Below, in pieces: positions 53,440-63,425 of a stretch of 64,000 nt of DNA. This DNA comes from Aedes albopictus (Eukaryota; Arthropoda; Insecta; Diptera; Culicidae): contig NC_085138.1 of the NCBI RefSeq assembly GCF_035046485.1, positions 360,533,238-360,597,237 of the forward strand. The letters run 5' to 3'. Positions within the stretch are counted from its first letter, which is position 1, and every line of letters begins with the position of its first letter. The notes beneath the pieces were generated by a model. That model did not search any database. It was not told where the DNA came from and worked only from the letters and a program-made list of their open reading frames with translations. The translations under genes were made by a program, and so were the position numbers.

Positions 53440-54100
53440 AGAAAATTTTGCAAGAATTGCTTAAAAAATCGTCTGTGGATATCGTCGGAAATTATTCCAT
53501 AGATTTTGTTTTCCAAACATTGTTCAAAGGATCCCTTTCGAAAGCCTTTCCTGGATTTCTTCAGAATTTCGTCCATGGCTTCCTTAAAAAAAATCTAGGG
53601 ATTAATCCAGCTATATTCCTGGATAGTGTTCAGGAACTATTCCAGGGATTTCTTTAAAAATTATTTAGTCTTAAATACTGGGATTCTTTCAACAGTTCCT
53701 CCAGAAATTCATTCAAAAACTTACCAGAGATCCATTTGAAAATTTTCTATAGACATACATTCAGAAATTTCTCGTATGGTTTTCGGAAAACCTTCCATGG
53801 ATTTCTTCAGAAACTCCTCGAAGAATTTCTTCCGCAATTCTTCAGGAGTTTTCCTTTAGTGATTTCTTCATAAATTGCTCCACGGATTCCTTTAGGAAGC
53901 CTTCCATAGATTTCCTCGGTTTTTTTTCATGGACTCATTCAGAGAAATCCTCAGGGATTCTTTTGGAAAATCTTCCACGGATTCCTTCAAAATTTTGTCA
54001 TCAAATTTTTCTTAGATTCATTAAGAAATACTTCCAGGATGTCCTTAAGAAATCCCTCTTAGAATTCCTGTGGAAATTATACCAGAGATTCTTTATCCCT
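53440..54100 (-). repeat. Diverged GAATTC-type minisatellite, reverse orientation
   Basis: Units such as CCATGGATTTCTTCAG and AATTCCTC with loose 12-24 bp spacing. Ends before the non-repetitive 54101-54292 segment that precedes the BEL LTR. Confidence 0.55.
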
Positions 54101-54292
54101 CTAATACCCAATCCTGCCTTTAGACGGGGTATAGTTTGAGAATTTTTGTAATTTTTGTTTCGTGGAAAATCAATTATTTTATATTTTTGGCTGATATTTA
54201 GGACTGTTCTGTATATCTCAAAATGGTTTTTGGTGTATTTTAAAGCGTATTTACATTTTTAAAAATCATTGAAAAATTGATGTTTTAGTCAC

Positions 54293-54676
54293 TGTTGGGG
54301 AACTTACTGCGGCCGATGAGGGGAAAAGGTAGCGCTGACGAAACTGGGTTTCTCGTTTCTTCAGGATCTGTTCCAGAAAACACTCGCGAAATTGATTGAT
54401 TAGACTGAACAAACTTTACTTTATTTACGGTAACGAAATTATACAACGTGTCAAGATTTGTGAACACGTCTGTTTCACGCTAGTTCGAGATCAAGACTAA
54501 CTTTACAATTCCGAATCTAGAAATTTATCTATCTACTAAAACGACGAAAGAAAGAGCTGAGAATGAGTTCTCTAGCGGAAGTTCATCTGCTCGGATTTAC
54601 ATACTATACAAATACTAATTGCAAATCAATTTCAAATAGGGTTACAAATCAATTGCTAAACTATTTTACTTTAACA
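54293..54676 (-). repeat. 3' LTR of minus-strand BEL/Pao element
   Basis: On the minus strand it starts TGTTAAAGTAAAATAG and ends TTCCCCAACA, with TG...CA ends, 384 bp. It sits 70 bp after the pol stop. The partner LTR is outside the window, so the boundary rests on TG/CA and position only. Confidence 0.7.
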
Positions 54677-54746
54677 TGTCGGGCCCCGTTGAAAGGCACT
54701 TTCAAACTATACACTAATTATTATACTAATGGAGCCGCATGGTGCT

Positions 54747-56943
54747 TCATCCGTAGGGGGTGGCGGCAGGTGGTGCACCCGATGAAGATGGAGCGTCTGG
54801 TGCTTCGTTCGCCTCGGCGTCGCTCTCAATGGGCAGAGGACAGACTTCAGTGATGGCCCGCCGATAGCAGCCAGTAGACGTTCGGACCTGAACGACTTGA
54901 ACGTGGCCGTCATTGCCGGGGAACACGGCTTCGATCCGACCAAGGAACCACTTCATTGGCGGAGCCGCTTCCTTCTTGAGCAGTACCATCGTTCCAACCT
55001 TGATGTCGGGTTGGACTAACGGCCACCGTTGGCGACTTTGAAGCTGCCCGATGTAGTCACGAGACCACACCCGCCAGAAATGTTGTACCTTCTGTTGCAT
55101 ATGCTGGAAAGAGTTGAGGCAATTAACGGGAATGTCACTCAAATCGGGTTCAGGGACAGAGTGTAACGGCTCTCCCACTAAAAAGTGGCCCGGTGTTAAA
55201 GCCACCACATCAGCAGGATCAGATGATAAGGGTGTGAGAGGCCGTGAGTTCATGATTCCCTCGATTTGAGTTATGAGAGTTTGGAACTCTTCAATGGTCA
55301 GGAGCGTAGTCTTCATGATGCGATAGAGATGATGTTTGAAGATCTTGACGGCGGCCTCCCACAACCCTCCAAAGTGGGGAGAACGCGCTGGGTTGAAGTG
55401 GAAGTTGATCCCTGCTTCGGAGCAGCTTTCTGCTAATCCGGTAGAGCGGTGGATAGCATCAAATTGCTGCTTGTGCTCTTGGAGCTGCCGGTTCGCCCCG
55501 ACGAAAGTACGAGCATTATCGCAATACACGTCGGACACGCGACCGCGACGTGAAACGAACCGTTTGAGCGCACTCACGAACGAATCCGACGACAGGCTAT
55601 AGACCATTTCGATATGGACTGCCTTGGAGGCCATACAGACGACTATCGCGACGAATATTTTTACCGAGTTTCCGCGGCGATTCGGTGGCCGAATGAAAAA
55701 CGGACCGCAATAGTCCACGCCGGACTTCACGAACGCGCGCGACGGAGTTACCCTCGCTGCTGGTAGAGGGCCCATTAGTTGTTCTATTGGCTTCGGCCTA
55801 CAATGGAAGCAGACCATGCACTTGTTCACTACACGTTTCGCTGCATCTCTTCCTCGGATGACCCAGAACCTTTGTTGGAGTGTAGACAGAAGTTGCTGTG
55901 GTCCCGAATGCAAGGTGTCGATGTGGGTTTTTGTGACGATCAAGTTGGTTAGATGGTGTTTTGCGGGAAGTATGATCGGGTATCGGGTATCGAAAGGTGC
56001 TTCTAGCAATTCTAAGCGGCCATGGACTCTCAGCAGGCCCTCAGAATCTAAAAACGGGTTCAACTTTTTCAAAGGGGATTTGAAACTAAAGTTTTTCTTG
56101 ACTGGGCCAGGGTTCTGTTGTAGAAAACGTATTTCGGCAGAAAAACATTCTTCCTGAACTTGTCCGATCAGCCATCTTAGCGAGTCATCCACTTCTTTCG
56201 TGGTGAGTGAACCTACGACACGATTTGGAGCGGTCAAGCGAGAGTTTGATACGAACCGCCGTATCCATGCAAAAGTGTGGGTGAGAGGAAGCAACGTCGA
56301 ATGTTTGTTGATCAGCGAGATTGCCATGGGCAGCGAGGTTGTAACCAACGAAACGGTTTGCCGAACTTCTTCCTCTCTTGCACGGAGGTGGAGCGGAGAA
56401 AGCTCGATGATATTCTCTGGCCAATGGTTCCTCTCAACTGCTAAGAACGGTGGCCCATGCCACCAAATCTGATCGTTGACGACGAGAGAGGCTGGAACTC
56501 CACGCGAGACGCGATCTGCTGGGTTCGCTTCTGACGGCACATGGCGCCATTCACTCCCACGAGTGAGCCGATGAATTTCAGCGATGCGATTGGAGACGTA
56601 TACTTTCCAAGACGATGACGATGATGCGATCCAATGAAGCACTATGCTTGAATCTGACCAGAATGTGGTAGAACAGGATAGTTCGGTTGATGTTTTCACG
56701 CTATCAGCCAACTGTGCTGCCATCACAGCTGCACACAATTCGAGACGAGGTGTTGATTGTCGTGTTAGGGGGGATACCCTGGACTTCGAGATGAGGAGAT
56801 TGCAAGCCGATTTTCCACATCTATCGATAGATTTCACATAGAGACAGCATCCATATGCTTTGTCAGATGCATCCGCAAAACAATGCAACTCGACGTGGAC
56901 AAAATTATCAATCAAAACTCTTCTTGGAACTTTTAGGGCGGAC
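54747..56943 (-). CDS. BEL/Pao pol C-terminal part: RNase H and integrase
   Basis: Minus-strand frame of about 730 codons from the LINE junction (56943) to TGA at 54747-54749. RNase H: CFADASDKAYG near 56870 and WSDSSIVLHW near 56660. Integrase: an HHCC zinc-binding region near 55830-55900; catalytic Asp in VDYCGP near 55714, Asp in YCDNARTF near 55517 and Glu in GGLWEAAV near 55360. A C-terminal segment with WSRDYIGQLQSRQRW and a DNA-binding-like tail follows. No internal stop. The start is artificial because the R1 element interrupts the gene; upstream codons continue at 63426. Confidence 0.9.
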
Positions 56944-57236
56944 AAAGTCTCAATTTTTTGGGGCAGCAGGGACGAAAGTCCTGGGGCCTGACGCACCCCC
57001 CCGCTTGCGAGTCAGCCGCGTAGTCGCCGGCTAAGAATAGGACTACTAACCCCAATTCAAGGTGTCAAGCGACCCGTGCTGAGGAATGAGTGATCGAGGG
57101 GGTGAAAAAGATGCTCGATCTTTAACGGAGCCTGTGGGGTACCTGGGCACCCCCCACAGTAAGCTGTCCCTTACCGCGTTAATGCAGGGCTCTGGCGTGG
57201 TGGACATTCTTTCCCGTGCGACTCGTGGGATTAATC

Positions 57237-58811
57237 ATGAAATCAAACAAATTAAGCAATCAAAATTCAGGTGGAAGTAGTGGTGGGATCAACCCCTTCG
57301 CAAGAAGCGGGTTGATGAGATCTCCGACAAGGAGAAGTGAGGAGATAGGCGCTGGGAGTTGCGTACGCAGCTCAAGCGTGGGTGCTCCAGTCCACTTCCC
57401 GGCAAGCCAGCCGGTGGAGGTTATGGACGGAGCGTGGTTGTTGAGGGCCGTCAACCGAGGATCCAAAGGACGGTCCGCAATAGAGGTGGCTGAGCAGCAG
57501 CTTGGCAAAATCATCGACTTTGCGTCCACTAAGTCGAACATAAGCAAGGACCTGAAAACGGCCTTGCTTCGACTTAGGGCGTCGATCGACGATGCCAAGC
57601 AGGAGCACGCGGCACTCGCGTTGCTGACTGCTGCAGCAGCGGAGCCTGCAAATGAGAAAGTGCCGAAGTTTACCCAAACGGAGGCCTTCTCCTTCGCAGG
57701 AAGTCCCAATAAGGCGGAAGCGACTGCTCGCGACAAACGAGGCAAGCAATCGCAGAAGCGGGCGAGGCAACCGTCAGGCGAGGAGCTGTCTGGCGGTGCC
57801 CGCAAGGCAAGGCGAATCATTACCCCGAAAGTCGGTAATAATGCCGGAAGGTCGGACCCCAGCCAGGGTTCCCGGAAAGCTGGGAAGGGTGGGCCTGAAA
57901 AGGCTGGCCCGTCCCGGAACGATGGGAACAAGGGGTTGCGACCGCTAGTGGGCCCTCAACAGCCACAGAGTAGGGCGATCCAAGGGGAGGACCCCCCTTG
58001 GACGAAGGTAGAGCGGAAGAAGAAGAAGAAGGCGAATCCGCAGGTAGTAGCGCAGGACGCCAAGCCAAGGCGTAGGAGGGCAGGTGCCAAGCGCGAGAAA
58101 GGCGACGCTATAGTCATTAAGACGGAACAGTCCAAGTACTCGGACGTCTTGAAGATGATGCGAAGCGACGCCAAGCTTGAGGGTCTTGGAGCCGACGTAC
58201 GCAGTATTAGACGTACTCGTACGGGCGAGATGATCCTGGAGCTGAAGCGCCAGAAGGAGCACAAGGGCGCCGCCTATAAGAGGCTGGCAGAAGAGGTCCT
58301 TGGTGAGGGTGTGCAGGTGAGGGCTTTGACACATGAGGCGACTCTGAAGGTCAAGGACATCGATGAGATCACCGAAGTGGAAGAGCTCGTCACGGCACTG
58401 CGGCAACAGTGCGATGTGCAGGTGGCCGCCGCAGCCGTTAAGCTACGGAAAGGGCCAGCAGGGACACAGGTAGCTTTGGTTCAGCTACCTGTGGCGGACG
58501 TCAAAAAGTCCGTTAAAGTAGGGAGCATAAAGGTGGGTTGGTGTGTATGTCACCTGACATTCCACGAGCCACCAGAGGTTTGCTTCAGGTGTCTGGAACC
58601 AGGACACAAGTCGTGGGACTGCAAAGGCCCCGACAGGCGCAAACTGTGCAGGCGATGCGGCGCTGAAGGTCATAAGGCCCAAAGCTGCACGAGTCCGCCC
58701 ATCTGCATGATCTGTACCGGGAAATCCTCGAACAACAGACATCCGATGGGTGGTCCAAGGTGCCCGGCCTTCAAGAAAGCCGCAGTGAACAACAAATCAC
58801 AGTGCAGGTAA
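57237..58811 (+). CDS. R1-clade LINE ORF1 (gag-like nucleic-acid-binding protein)
   Basis: 524 codons from the first in-frame ATG at 57237; the frame is open a few codons further upstream without an ATG. The N-terminal half is low-complexity, with a basic Lys/Arg-rich middle near 57990-58110. The C-terminal part carries three zinc knuckles: CFRCLEPGHKSWDC (58581), CRRCGAEGHKAQSC (58650) and a longer-spaced CMICTGKSSNNRH...C (58704). This arrangement is characteristic of ORF1 in the R1 and related clades, where the protein packages element RNA. The frame is intact. It overlaps the start of ORF2 by 52 nt. Confidence 0.9.
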   Translation: MKSNKLSNQNSGGSSGGINPFARSGLMRSPTRRSEEIGAGSCVRSSSVGAPVHFPASQPVEVMDGAWLLRAVNRGSKGRSAIEVAEQQLGKIIDFASTKSNISKDLKTALLRLRASIDDAKQEHAALALLTAAAAEPANEKVPKFTQTEAFSFAGSPNKAEATARDKRGKQSQKRARQPSGEELSGGARKARRIITPKVGNNAGRSDPSQGSRKAGKGGPEKAGPSRNDGNKGLRPLVGPQQPQSRAIQGEDPPWTKVERKKKKKANPQVVAQDAKPRRRRAGAKREKGDAIVIKTEQSKYSDVLKMMRSDAKLEGLGADVRSIRRTRTGEMILELKRQKEHKGAAYKRLAEEVLGEGVQVRALTHEATLKVKDIDEITEVEELVTALRQQCDVQVAAAAVKLRKGPAGTQVALVQLPVADVKKSVKVGSIKVGWCVCHLTFHEPPEVCFRCLEPGHKSWDCKGPDRRKLCRRCGAEGHKAQSCTSPPICMICTGKSSNNRHPMGGPRCPAFKKAAVNNKSQCR

Positions 58812-59181
58812 CGCAGCTGAACCTGAACCACTGTGATGCGGCTCAGCAACTGCTTTGTCAGGCAGTTTCTGAGTGGGAGACGGATATCGCCATCATATCG
58901 GACCCATACCGAGTACCCGCCGGCAACGGCAACTGGGTCGCGGATGGGACCAGAAAAATGGCGGCGATATGGACGACGGGTAAATACCCCGTTCAGGAGT
59001 TGGTGTCTACTACCTATGAGGGCTTCGTGGTCGCCAAAGTAAACGGGGTCTTCTTCTGTAGCTGTTATGCGCCTCCGCGGTGGCCGATCGAGCAGTTCAC
59101 GCAAATGCTGGACCGCTTAACGACCGTGCTAACAGGGCGAAGGCCGGTGGTAATAGCGGGCGACTTTAATGCCTGGGCCGT
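58760..59181 (+). CDS. R1-clade LINE ORF2, endonuclease N-terminal part
   Basis: Open frame beginning within the ORF1 overlap, in the -1 frame relative to ORF1. It has no ATG before the first endonuclease motif (QLNLNHCDAAQ), so translation presumably uses reinitiation or another coupling mechanism. The apurinic-type endonuclease motifs in order are QLNLNH, ISDPY (the family's usual EPY-type position), SCYAPP and AGDFNAW. The frame is cut at 59181 by the foldback insertion and resumes at 60088. Asp in ISDPY instead of the more usual Glu may affect metal binding, but I cannot judge activity. Confidence 0.85.
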
Positions 59182-60087
59182 TAGACCGGCCCACATTTGT
59201 ATGACGCGAAAAAAAAGTTTTCAAAATTCACGGGGCACCCTCTAGAATCGTGTCTTTAGATGAGAAGAACAATCTGTGAAAGATTCAGCTCAATCGGTTG
59301 AAAACTGAGCTGGCGCAAATGAATTGAAGGTTTGTATGGGATTTTCAGTCCAAATATATGGGAAATTGGATGACCTCCAGTCTCTCATGCAACACGCCGG
59401 TTTGGCCAGTTCGATTTGTCTCAGAATTAAAATAATCATAGTTGGTACCCTAATGAACAACTTTGTAGAAGACCATATAGCGATAAAACTAAATTTGTTT
59501 GCGGTTTCAGCCAACGAAAGCAGGATGAGGACATCTTCTCCAGTTTACACTCGGTTGTTACATGCAGCACGTGTTTGTCGGTCGTGGCTTGCGCGCTACA
59601 TCATAGGCGGCTATGTTGTCCTTCATTTCCATTGCTCACGCACGTGGATTGGGTATCGAGACAATTATGAATTACATAGCTGCCTATGATGTAGCGCGCA
59701 AGCCACGACCGACAAACACGTGCTGCATATAACAACCGAGAGTAAAATGTCATCATCCTGCTTTCGTTTGCTGAAACCGCAACTAAATTGAGTTTTATCA
59801 TGATATGATCTTTTACAAAGTTGTTCTTTAGGGTATCAACTACCATTCTTTCAATTCTGAGCCAAATCGAACTGGCCAAACCGGCGTGTTGTATGAGAGA
59901 CTGGAGGTCATCCAATTTCCCATATATTTGGACTGAACATCCCATACAAACCTTCAATTCATTTGCGCCAGCTCAGTTTTCAACCGATTGAGCTGAATCT
60001 TTCACAGATTGTTCTTCTCATCTAAAAGCACGATTCTAGAGGGTGCCCCGTGGAACTTTTCGACATTTTTGTATTTGGGCCGGTCTA
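59182..60087. mobile_element. 906-bp foldback element with 9-bp TSD, inside R1 ORF2
   Basis: Ends TAGACCGGCCCA (59182) and TGGGCCGGTCTA (60087) are exact inverted repeats. The two halves are largely reverse complements (about 400 bp per arm) around a centre near 59635. CTGGGCCGT occurs directly outside both ends (59173-59181 and 60088-60096), a 9-bp duplication as produced by Mutator-like transposases. Element plus one duplication is 915 bp, a multiple of three. No transposase is encoded. The superfamily is inferred from duplication length and foldback form. Confidence 0.88.
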
Positions 60088-62698
60088 CTGGGCCGTGGAA
60101 TGGGGAAGCCGTTTCACGAACCAGCGGGGTCAGATCCTGCTAGAAACACTGGCCATCTTAGATGTCGACTTGGCTAATGTCGGTACCAAGAGTACCTTTA
60201 GTCGGAATGGAGCGGAGTCAATTATTGACGTGACCTTTTGCAGTCCTGGCCTAACAAGTAGTTCGAACTGGAGAGTAGATGATGGCTACACTCACAGCGA
60301 CCACCTGGCGGTTCGCTACAGTATCGACTACAATAACAGCAGACAGCGGATAGAAGAAGAGGCGGCTAGGCCAAGGCCAAGCCCTCGCAGGTGGAAGACA
60401 TCATACTTCGACGAAGGGGTATTTAGGGAGGCGCTCCGCCGTGAGCGAAACTTAATCGGTTTAGACGGCGACGAGCTGGTAGCGGTGCTCTCACGTGCGT
60501 GTGATGCGACCATGCCTAGGCGAGTCCACCCTAGAAATGGGAGGCCACCGGCTTACTGGTGGACCGACGCGATTGCGGACCTGCGCCGCGCCTGCCTACG
60601 GGCTAGGCGGCGGATGCAGCGAGCACGATCAGAGGAAGAGCGAAACGAACGGCGGGTGGTGTTCGCCGCTGCAAAAGCCGCGCTTAAGACCGAGATAAGA
60701 GCACGCAAAAAGGCCTGCTTTGAGGGTCTCTGTCAGAGTGCCAATACGAACCCGTGGGGTGACGCCTACAGGATCGTTATGGCCAAGACGAGAGGTGTGA
60801 TGGCTCCTACAGAGCAATCTCCAGAGATGTTGGAGGGGATCATTGGAGGACTTTTTCCGCGTCATGATCCTAGTCCTTGGCCTCCTTTCGTAGGACAGCC
60901 GGGGACTGGGGCTGGCGATGAGGAGAGGGTCACCGATGTGGAACTTGCGGGGATAGCTAAGTCCCTTAGCGTAGGTAAGGCCCCAGGTCCGGACGGAGTT
61001 CCGAACCTGGCCTTAAAAGTAGCTATTGCAGAGGCTCCCGAGATGTTCAGGTCTGCTATGCAGAAATGCCTGGACGAGGGAGTTTTCCCAGAAGCTTGGA
61101 AGAGGCAGAGCCTGGTACTATTGCCAAAGGCGGGGAAACCACCCGGAGACCCGTCGGCGTATAGACCAATATGCTTGATTGACACGGCGGGGAAGGTGCT
61201 CGAAAAGATCATCCTCAATAGAATGTTGCGGTTCACCGAGGGCGAAAATGGTCTTTCGAGTAACCAGTACGGCTTCCGGAAGGGGAGGTCCACCGTAGAC
61301 GCTATCTTGTCGGTTACAAAAACCGCCGAGAAAGCACTCGAGCCTAAGAGGAGGGGAATTCGCTTTTGCGCGGTAGTGACTCTGGATGTAAGGAATGCGT
61401 TTAATAGCGCCAGCTGGTCTGCTATTGCCGATGCGCTCTTGCGTCTGGGGATACCGGAGTACCTGTACAAGATTCTCGGAAGTTACTTTCAGAATCGTGT
61501 ACTAGTCTACGACACGGAGGTGGGTCGGAAGTGCTTTCACATAACCTCAGGAGTCCCGCAAGGTTCCATCCTGGGTCCGGTGTTATGGAATGTCATGTAC
61601 GACGAGGTGTTGAGGTTAGAGTATCCAGTGGGAGTGGTGATTGTCGGATTTGCCGACGACATTACGCTCGAAGTCTACGGTGAAACGATCGAGGAGGTAA
61701 AGTTGACTACCAACCACTCGATCAAGGTTGTGGAGGCGTGGATGCGGTCCAGGAAACTGGAGCTGGCTCACCACAAGACAGAGGTGACGGTTGTTAACAA
61801 CCTGAAGTCGGAGCAGCAGACGGAGATCAGTGTAGGAGACTGTACTATCCTGTCAAAGCGCTCCGTCAAACACTTGGGCGTGATAATCGACGATAAGCTT
61901 ACTTTCGGTAGCCACGTCGATTATGCCTGTAAAAGAGCCTCCATAGCTATTGCGGCACTGTCCCGGATGATGTCCAATAGCTCTGCGGTGTACGCCAGTA
62001 AGCGCAAGCTTCTGGCTAGTGTTGCTACATCCATACTTAGGTATGGCGGCCCGGCGTGGGGCACCGCGCTAAGTACTAAATGCTACCGACGGAAGCTGGA
62101 AAGTACTTACAGGCTTATGTGCCTGAGGGTTGCGAGCGCGTACCGTACCGTGTCACACGACGCTCTCTGCGTCATTACTGGTATGGTGCCTATCAGCATT
62201 CTTATCAGTGAGGACATGGAGTGCTTCGAAATGCGCGGCACAAGAGGCATACGCAGGACTGTCAGGATGGCCTCTATGGTCAAATGGCAGCGCGCGTGGG
62301 ACAGCTCCACCAAAGGAAGGTGGACCTATAGGTTGATACCGAGGGTAGATAGTTGGATTAATAGGCGCCATGGGGAAGTCACATTCCACCTGACACAGGT
62401 CCTTACAGGTCATGGTTGCTTCCGACAGTATCTACACCGTTTCGGGCATGCGGATTCTCCCGAATGCCCAGTGTGCAATGGTTTAGAGGAAACGGCGGAA
62501 CACGTTTTGTTCGTGTGCCCGCGTTTTCGCACAATGCGTGACCGCATGCTTGCCACATGCGGGGAAGACACAACTCCGGACAACTTGGTCCAGAGGATGT
62601 GTAGGGATGAGTTTGGCTGGAACGCCGTTTCAACGGCTATTACCCACATCGTCTGGGAGCTACAGAGGAGGTGGCGCGTGGACTCGGAGAATGGCTAG
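60088..62698 (+). CDS. R1-clade LINE ORF2, rest of endonuclease and reverse transcriptase
   Basis: Resumes after the foldback: endonuclease motifs with EWGSRFTNQRG, a serine-rich TFSRNG region and SDHLAV (60295). Reverse transcriptase follows with KAPGPDGVPN (60985), the RPICLIDTAGKVLEK block (61160), QYGFRKGRSTVDA (61270), LDVRNAFNSASW (61385), SGVPQGSILGP (61552) and the FADD catalytic motif at 61649-61660. The C-terminus has a CCHC motif CPVCNGLEETAEHVLFVC from 62465, then stop at 62696-62698. No RNase H domain, as expected for R1. No internal stop or frameshift seen. Confidence 0.92.
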
Positions 62699-63412
62699 TC
62701 CAGATGCAGTACAAGAGGTGGTCCAGGGGTTCGGAGTCGGCTTCGTAGGTCATACCGGTGCCCTGCGGTCGAGATCGACCCTTACAACGATTAAGTGGCC
62801 GCGGAGAGGAAGTCCCGGTAGCGGTGCTGTCGTGGCGTCGGTCTACTGGGTTGGATCCGAGCCCGCGGTTGGAAAGGGGTCCCCGGCAAGGGTCGGGGTA
62901 GGTGAGATCCTGCTGTCTGCAACCTACGGGTGCATCTGATAGGGCCTGAAGGGTAGTGATACCCTTCCTTACGGGCAGGTCAGATCGGGTTGCACGTGGG
63001 CATCAGTTCTTGATGTCCGCTCAGCAGTAGGGCGCGGGCGGGGTTGACCCTGCCCGCCTTCCGAGGACAAAGGGAGTGGCGAGGACCACTCGGGAAACTG
63101 GCTAAGCGCCAGCATGCTACCGTGATGGACTCTCCAGTGCGAGTCATCGATGTTCGTTGCTGCAGGCTACGCAGCTAACCTTGTGGGTGCGATGTGCACT
63201 AGCCCCTCTCTGAAGCAATACCTTCTTGGTGGTTCCGGAGAGACGTAGGGTTTGGCGACTATAGGAATGGTTTAGTGGGTACGAGGAGAGAGTAGTCCTG
63301 GCTTTTACTTTTGTTGTAGAAGACGGCCTGTCAGACCTACACTACCCTAACCTTCTGTTAGGGTGTCTGTTGAGCAGATTATCCCCCTATGGTTTAGAAG
63401 GAAAAAAAAAAA
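62699..63412 (+). other. 3' untranslated region of the R1-clade LINE
   Basis: GC-richer than the flanking BEL, ends in poly-A (63402-63415, partly shared with the duplication). It contains a small inverted repeat GGGTAGTGATACCC near 62950 that could form a stem-loop recognised by the element's reverse transcriptase; that role is a guess. The 133-codon frame overlapping ORF2's end (62538-62939) is out of frame and has no motif. Confidence 0.7.
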
Positions 63413-63425
63413 AAAGTCTCAATTT

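Larger units (their letters stand above)
56957..63412 (+). mobile_element. R1-clade non-LTR retrotransposon (LINE), near full length
   Basis: Bounded by a 13-bp duplication AAAGTCTCAATTT (56944-56956 and 63413-63425) and ending in a run of A (63402-63415). It has a 5' untranslated region of about 280 bp, ORF1 with three zinc knuckles, ORF2 with endonuclease, reverse transcriptase and a C-terminal Cys/His motif, no RNase H, and a 3' region of about 700 bp. ORF1/ORF2 overlap and knuckle spacing fit the R1 clade, as do the endonuclease motifs. R1 itself targets 28S rDNA; this copy sits in a BEL pol gene, so it is a dispersed relative or an off-target insertion. A 906-bp foldback element splits ORF2. 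Confidence 0.9.

Noticed and set aside
59324..59957. Two matching 118-121-codon frames on opposite strands
   Set aside because: They are the two arms of the foldback element read in mirror; equal on both strands by construction.
62538..62939. 133-codon frame overlapping the R1 ORF2 end
   Set aside because: Out of frame with ORF2, no recognised domain; ORF2 itself ends with the expected CCHC motif and stop.
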